Assembly (NCBI GenBank): GCA_016648135.1
Contig: JADDOH010002253.1
Coordinates: 212,298 to 276,297, forward strand
Direction: 5' to 3'
DNA length: 64,000 bases
Source: Agrypnia vestita
Lineage: Eukaryota; Arthropoda; Insecta; Trichoptera; Phryganeidae
Within the stretch, counting starts at the first letter, position 1; the number at the start of each line of letters is the position of its first letter. Positions 59,485 through 64,000 of this stretch are shown here, piece by piece. Made by a program: the position numbers and the translations under genes. Below the pieces are notes generated by a model. The model did no database searches, was not told the DNA's origin, and saw only the letters and a program-made list of their open reading frames with translations.

Positions 59485-59937
59485 TTAGAAAAGGCAGGAC
59501 CATTCAATTCTTTTTTTGGAACTTTGCTGGAAAGAATATTTCTCCGAAAACTTTACAAAAATGCTCTTTTTTAATTTTTTGGAACAAACATTATTATAAT
59601 ATATCCAGGCTAATACGACAGTTCCAAGACCAATAAACATAAATAATATCCCCAGCAATGATGTTAAATTATGTCTTATGGTTTCATCCAGACTGCAATT
59701 TCTTACAGCCTCATTTTGATAAATGCAAAATAAGTATACTCTCAATTATCCCTGGTTAATGGCATCAACCAGGTTGCATTTAACCAGAACATTAAAAATA
59801 AATAACAATTTTTCAACATTTTGTTTGGAGCCCGCTCTGTCTTTTATGAAATAATTGTTGAGCAGCCTGCACAGGCCAATAAAACTGAAAATTTTGATGA
59901 AAAAGCTGCATATAATATTATGCACCTTGCAGCACAA
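59485..59937 (-). other. two adjoining unassigned frames
   Basis: Two - strand frames (59937-59746 and 59745-59485) meet at a stop. The second has one strongly hydrophobic segment (LTSLLGILFMFIGLGTVVLA) and a Lys-rich end, like a single-pass membrane protein tail. I do not recognise it. The flippase gene is on the same strand, but no splice signals tie it in. It may be a decayed repeat ORF or chance. Confidence 0.25.
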
Positions 59938-60408
59938 AATTCCATCTGTTAAATATTATGTTGTAATAAAAATGTAGTAAGTCTCTTTCACAAGCATTTA
60001 CGAGCAAATTATCCAAAGCCTCGTTAAATATAATGCAAACGAAATGCAATGCAAAATTTTAACAGACTTTTCACAGTACATAATACCTGAAAAATGAAAA
60101 AACTGATAAAACAGGCCAAAGTTGCAAACGCGTCATCAAATAGAAGTCGTGACATCCACATATAAAAGTATAGCGTAGCGTTATTTGGGGGTCAACATGA
60201 TTGATCTTCATGACAATTATTCAGTGTTTAATTTTAAAGTACGACAGGCACATAGTGATAAATTATTACAAGAAATGGATTTTCTCAGTGGGAATTAGCC
60301 AGGTTTTTATATAAATTTTTTCCCAACCAATCCGAATAATGAAGTGTATGTGCCAATTGTCATGTATGTTAATATCATTTAAAGAGTCTTTATTCATTTT
60401 AATTTTTT

Positions 60409-61344
60409 GGACATTCACTGCAAATGCATATTTCGGCATTTATTTTACGAAAATGTGGGTTTTTATTATTCATTTATATCAGAATGTTTACTCTAGACTG
60501 CAATTTTTTAGGGAAATAATTTATATAGAACCTTTGTTATTATATAAAAGTAATACACTAGACATTATTTACAATAATTAATAAAATATAAACATTAATC
60601 GAAAGGTCACGGCCAAAAAATCGTTTTTAGTGTCCTAGGCGGCGCTAATTTTTTATGAATATTTATTTATATGTAATTTAATTTTATAAGTTTATAAGTA
60701 TAAGTTAATTTTTTTAATAAAAATTCCAAAGTATGAAATGCGCCAATAAATGACGCAGTTGCCGACGGAATTCTGTATTATAAATAAGTCATTTATTGAC
60801 ACATTTCATACTTTGGAATTTTTATTTTTAAATATCAATTAAGGTGTTTTTATTTAAAAAACTAACTTTTGTTGAATGTGTAAAGCCTCAAAATATGGGG
60901 ATAAATAGAATATAATGTTTATAATCATCTCTTTATATAAATAAAAAGCGTTTTAAAATCAACAAAAAATGTAAAAATTTCTTGCAAATTTAAAAAATTA
61001 TAACTTTATTAATATTGAATACTTCTTGATTTCCTTAGTAAAAGTTCTAGATAATGATGTATACTTTATATGTATAAAAAACATATTATGCGTACACATA
61101 AATATTCATTAAAAATTAGCGCCGCCTAGGACACTAAAAACAATTTTTTGGCCGTGACCTTTCGATTAAAGCTTATGTTTTATTAATTATTATAAATCAT
61201 GTCCAGTTTATTACTTTTATATAATAAAAAAGCTTCTATCTAAGTTATTGCTCTAAAAAAATTGCAGCCTAGAGTATACATTCTGATATAAATGAATAAT
61301 AAAAACCCACAAAAAACGCCGAAATCTGCATTTGCAGTGAATGT
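60409..61344. mobile_element. large inverted-repeat element with nested inner hairpin
   Basis: Arms of about 250 bp (outer GACATTCACTGCAAATGC / GCATTTGCAGTGAATGT; inner GTCCTAGGCGGCGCTAAT / ATTAGCGCCGCCTAGGAC) enclose about 430 bases. Inside, 60720-60826 is a second inverted repeat (AAATTCCAAAGTATGAAATG and mirror). No ORF was seen. Confidence 0.87.
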
Positions 61345-61632
61345 GCCGCCTGAAAGAAAGAGACAGAAAAGAAAAAAAGAAAAAAAAAATTTAAAATGGA
61401 TAACATCTAACGGAATATTGTATTATAAATGCTTATATTATGTACATGCTTGATAATATTAGTATGCAATTATGTATATAAATATAATATATTTAGTATG
61501 TATATATATTTATTCTTGATACATTCATTATATATATGTTAAATCGAAGGCTTTCACGGGTACAATATGTGTTAGTTCTAACTAATTTGGGGGTAACCCG
61601 CGTCAAATTCTGGTCGTCAGGACCAGTCGTCT

Positions 61633-61672
61633 GCCGACGTTTCGAACAGATCTCACTGTTCATCTTCAGGGC
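61633..61672 (-). ncRNA. hammerhead ribozyme motif, family C (left arm)
   Basis: On the - strand: GCC, CTGAAGA, T, stem II GAACAG-TGAGAT-CTGTTC (perfect 6 bp), GAAA, CGTC, GGC. The core is fully conserved, stem I is GCC/GGC, and ACGT is palindromic. Predicted cleavage follows GTC. Confidence 0.75.
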
Positions 61673-62071
61673 GCCTTGTCGATGAGCTGCTTCTCCAAAA
61701 AGCGTACAATCGTTTGGGTCCGGAGCTCACCGTCAAGTGAAAGTTTGAAAAATTCTGCATCAGGTGTTTGTGGAGGAGTGGGTTTCTCCAGCGACGCCGT
61801 TAATGAGTTTTGCTCGGCTTCTAGTAATCCGTATATTTACTTTATTATCGTCATTATACAATGTTGAAAAGGTTGGATTTTCTAATTGCTTCGGTGTTTT
61901 CATCGTGATTTCTGGTTTATTATTATTAATATTATTTGTATTAGAAATTTGATTATTATTATTAAGAACTCCACAAACACCTGACGCAGAATTTTTCAAA
62001 CTTTCACTTGACGGTGAGCTCCGGACCCAAAAGGTTGTACGCTTTTTGGAGAAGCAGCTCATTGACAAGGC

Positions 62072-62111
62072 GCCCTGAAGATGAACGGTGAGATCTGTTC
62101 GAAACGTCGGC
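62072..62111 (+). ncRNA. hammerhead ribozyme motif, family C (right arm)
   Basis: GCC (62072-62074), CTGAAGA (62075-62081), stem II GAACGG-TGAGAT-CTGTTC (one G-T wobble), GAAA (62101-62104), CGTC, GGC (62109-62111). The core is fully conserved. The G-for-A change in stem II keeps pairing, which suggests selection or recent origin. Confidence 0.75.
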
Positions 62112-62395
62112 AGACGACCAGAATTTGACGCGGGTTACCCCCAAAGTAGTTAGAACTAACATATATGTATATATATAATATATCAAAAATAAATTACATA
62201 CATATTTTATATAAAGATTCTTATAATTATAGATATACCATAAATCATGGAGACAAAATTCTATAACTGTAATTTGTATTGGGAAAAATGTAGGTTAATT
62301 GTATAATATTGAAATATGAATAATATGAACACATGTTGAGGTGATGAAACATTAGAATGTGGTGATCAAATGGGACACTGAACACTAAACTGGTA

Positions 62396-63609
62396 GAGTC
62401 CATTCACTATAGGTAAGCCTTTTGCATTAGTGTGAGTAACAGTCCGTTTACAAAATCTCTTAACGTTCTTTTTTTGAGTAAATGATAGACACAAAAAAAT
62501 ATATAAATAGTATTTTATTTTCTTAACCTGAAATAAGCATATATGAATTATAAAAAAGAACATTTCATTTTTTAATCCCCAAATAATAATTATTTAGAAA
62601 TCTATTTGTAACCGTAACTAGAATCCAATAACTGATCTAATTTAGTCTTCAAAATTAGTATGATTTCAAAATTTTTAAATAAAATAAAGACATTGACGTT
62701 ATGTTTTTTTAATAAAATACTCTGAATTAGGTTTTTTTTTAATTTCATGATTGTTTTGAATATTTCAGTTTAAGTATAATTAAAACTTGTAAGTGTATCC
62801 AGTATTGTAAGGCATATGTCATTAGTATTAATCAAAATATATCATTCTCTATGCAACAATGTCCATCACTAACGCTGCCACATGGCTCAATTAATAATGA
62901 GGTAGAAAGCAAAAAAAGCAAAATTCTCTATTTTATTTCCATCACTAATGTTATCAAGGCGCTACGCTACTCTGGATAGCGCTGTTCTCACAGCCTTAAC
63001 CGGCTGAAATATATAATAAAATTACGTTATTTTTGACGGATTATGGCTTTTAAAATAAATATATAAGCGGGTATAATTGTGGTTAAATAATTTCGAATTC
63101 TTATAGTTAATTTTAATCAGATAAACTATAATCATTTATATCGGACTCCGAATCCTCGTCTAAATTCATATTAAATTGATTAAAGTCTGTGATTTCATCC
63201 ATTTGAATATCCTTCGTCGCGTGCTCAGTTTCAATTCTTTTTGTATGTCAGCAAACATTTTTCCATTCGCTGATGGTTATTTTATCAACTTTTTCCATTT
63301 TATCTTTAATTAACTTATCTTTATATAATTCTTCGAGATATTTATATACATTTAAAACTATCTCTTTTGTTTGACCTGAAAGCGATTTTTCCTTTCCTAA
63401 TTTAAAAATATGTATTCGTGATTTTGCAGTCACCGTATCTTTAAGCAAAAAATATTAAACAAAGAAACGACCGCCCCGCTCGCCGGTCAGAGTGTTACTG
63501 GAGCGGCCAATGAAGTTGGTTTAAAAACCGAATACAATTTCATAATTTACGTGTTACAGAGGGTATTACTCACACTAATGCAAAAGGCTTATCTAAAGTA
63601 AATGGACTC
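62396..63609 (-). mobile_element. TIR DNA transposon derivative
   Basis: TIRs of about 45 bp (GAGTCCATTCACTATAGGTA / reverse GAGTCCATTTACTTTAGATA, then AAGCCTTTTGCATTAGTGTG in both) are flanked by TA. The inside keeps one short frame on the - strand near the right end. Confidence 0.85.
63248..63448 (-). pseudogene. N-terminal fragment of a transposon protein
   Basis: The 66 residues include LGKEKSLSGQTKEIVLNV and YKYLEELYKD. The phrase LSxQTKEIVxNVYKYxxxE occurs at the start of many arthropod transposase-like proteins. The rest of the protein is missing inside the TIR element. Only about 160 bases separate it from the right end. Confidence 0.55.
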
Positions 63610-63812
63610 TAATTTACAAGAAAAGTGAAGTAGGTACGTACTTTTATTTAATCTGTACAAAAGTGTTTTGGTTGTTGTGCAGTAATGCTATGCAATTTTT
63701 TAAATTATGAACAACATTTTGTACATATGTGTAGACTGTACACAGTAAAAACTAAAATCAAACTACATTTGAAATTGTGAAGTATAAAGTAGAAGAATAT
63801 ATAACAAAGACT

Positions 63813-64000
63813 AAGGCCCAGTTGCATCATCTCAAGTAAAGATAAAAAAAGTTACTCGAGTAACTTTTTTTTACTAAAACAGATTGCACAATCGGTGGTA
63901 AAAAATATTTTACTCGCCGAAGTACATACATGAGTAACTTTTTTTTACTCTCCAATATAGGTGGGTAAAGGTAAAAACGTTGGTAAAAAAATAGCTGTCC
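63813..64000. mobile_element. TIR element cut by the window edge
   Basis: GGCCCAGTTGCATCATCT resembles the GGCCGGTT.TATCAACTT ends at 39.7 and 42.5 kb. It is followed by repeats of GTTACTCGAGTAAC and GAGTAACTTTTTTTTACT. The other end lies outside. Confidence 0.45.

Larger units (their letters stand above)
61570..62161. mobile_element. foldback with intact hammerhead cores, family C
   Basis: Arms of about 190 bp (outer GGGGGTAACCCGCGTCAAAT and mirror; inner GGAGCTCACCGTCAAGTGAA and mirror) surround about 210 bases. Each arm also encodes, inward, the same peptide MSMSCFSKKRT.. VRSSPSSESLKNSASG. The - strand frame 62068-61760 crosses the centre with an Asn-rich run and ITRSRAKLINGV. Confidence 0.87.

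Noticed and set aside
59485..59745. single-pass membrane-like ORF as a host gene
   Set aside because: It has one hydrophobic stretch only, with no family match and no splice link. It is listed as unassigned.

Overview
The window is AT-rich eukaryotic DNA from an arthropod, most likely an insect. It shows spliced genes with GT-AG introns of 0.1 to 5.8 kb and a dense, nested load of mariner, pogo/Tigger, Tc1, hAT-like, Helitron, SINE, LINE and foldback elements. I cannot name the species. There is no bacterial-style operon, rRNA gene, convincing true tRNA gene or CRISPR array.

Two host genes are visible and they converge. On the + strand, 18 exons from 1969 to 35909 encode most of an ABTB2/ABTB3 (BTBD11)-type ankyrin and BTB/POZ protein. 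The order is N-terminal low-complexity segment, conserved histone-fold-like region, ankyrin repeats, BTB domain and C-terminal helical region. Its start codon lies upstream of the window or was not found. Splice phases agree from exon to exon, apart from one single-base uncertainty in exon 14. On the - strand, the last two coding exons of a P4-ATPase lipid flippase of the ATP8A class sit at 57524-57615 and 51652-51749. The rest of that gene lies beyond the right edge.

Region by region: 1-7.5 kb holds the first visible exon, microsatellites, a Helitron, a minisatellite and SINEs. 7.5-17 kb holds exons 2 to 8, a pogo/Tigger derivative, a ribozyme-bearing foldback and a nearly intact mariner. 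17-25 kb is a nest of DNA transposons around exon 9. 25-36 kb holds exons 10 to 18. 36-51.6 kb is intergenic, with a three-layer transposon nest at 41.7-44.2 kb and long quiet AT-rich stretches. 51.6-64 kb is flippase terminal exons and introns filled with LINE, Tc1, foldback and other TIR elements.

The most interesting signal is a recurrent one. Five unrelated foldback families (about 13.2, 40.1, 49.1, 51.0 and 61.9 kb, with solo copies at 1.1 and 4.2 kb) carry hammerhead-ribozyme cores. Each has the CUGANGA box, a stem II, GAAA, a very short palindromic stem III and a UH cleavage site followed by a stem I that pairs. Such short palindromic stem III hammerheads are known from Penelope-like retroelements and from satellite RNAs that cleave as dimers. 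The assignment to Penelope-like elements here is inference.
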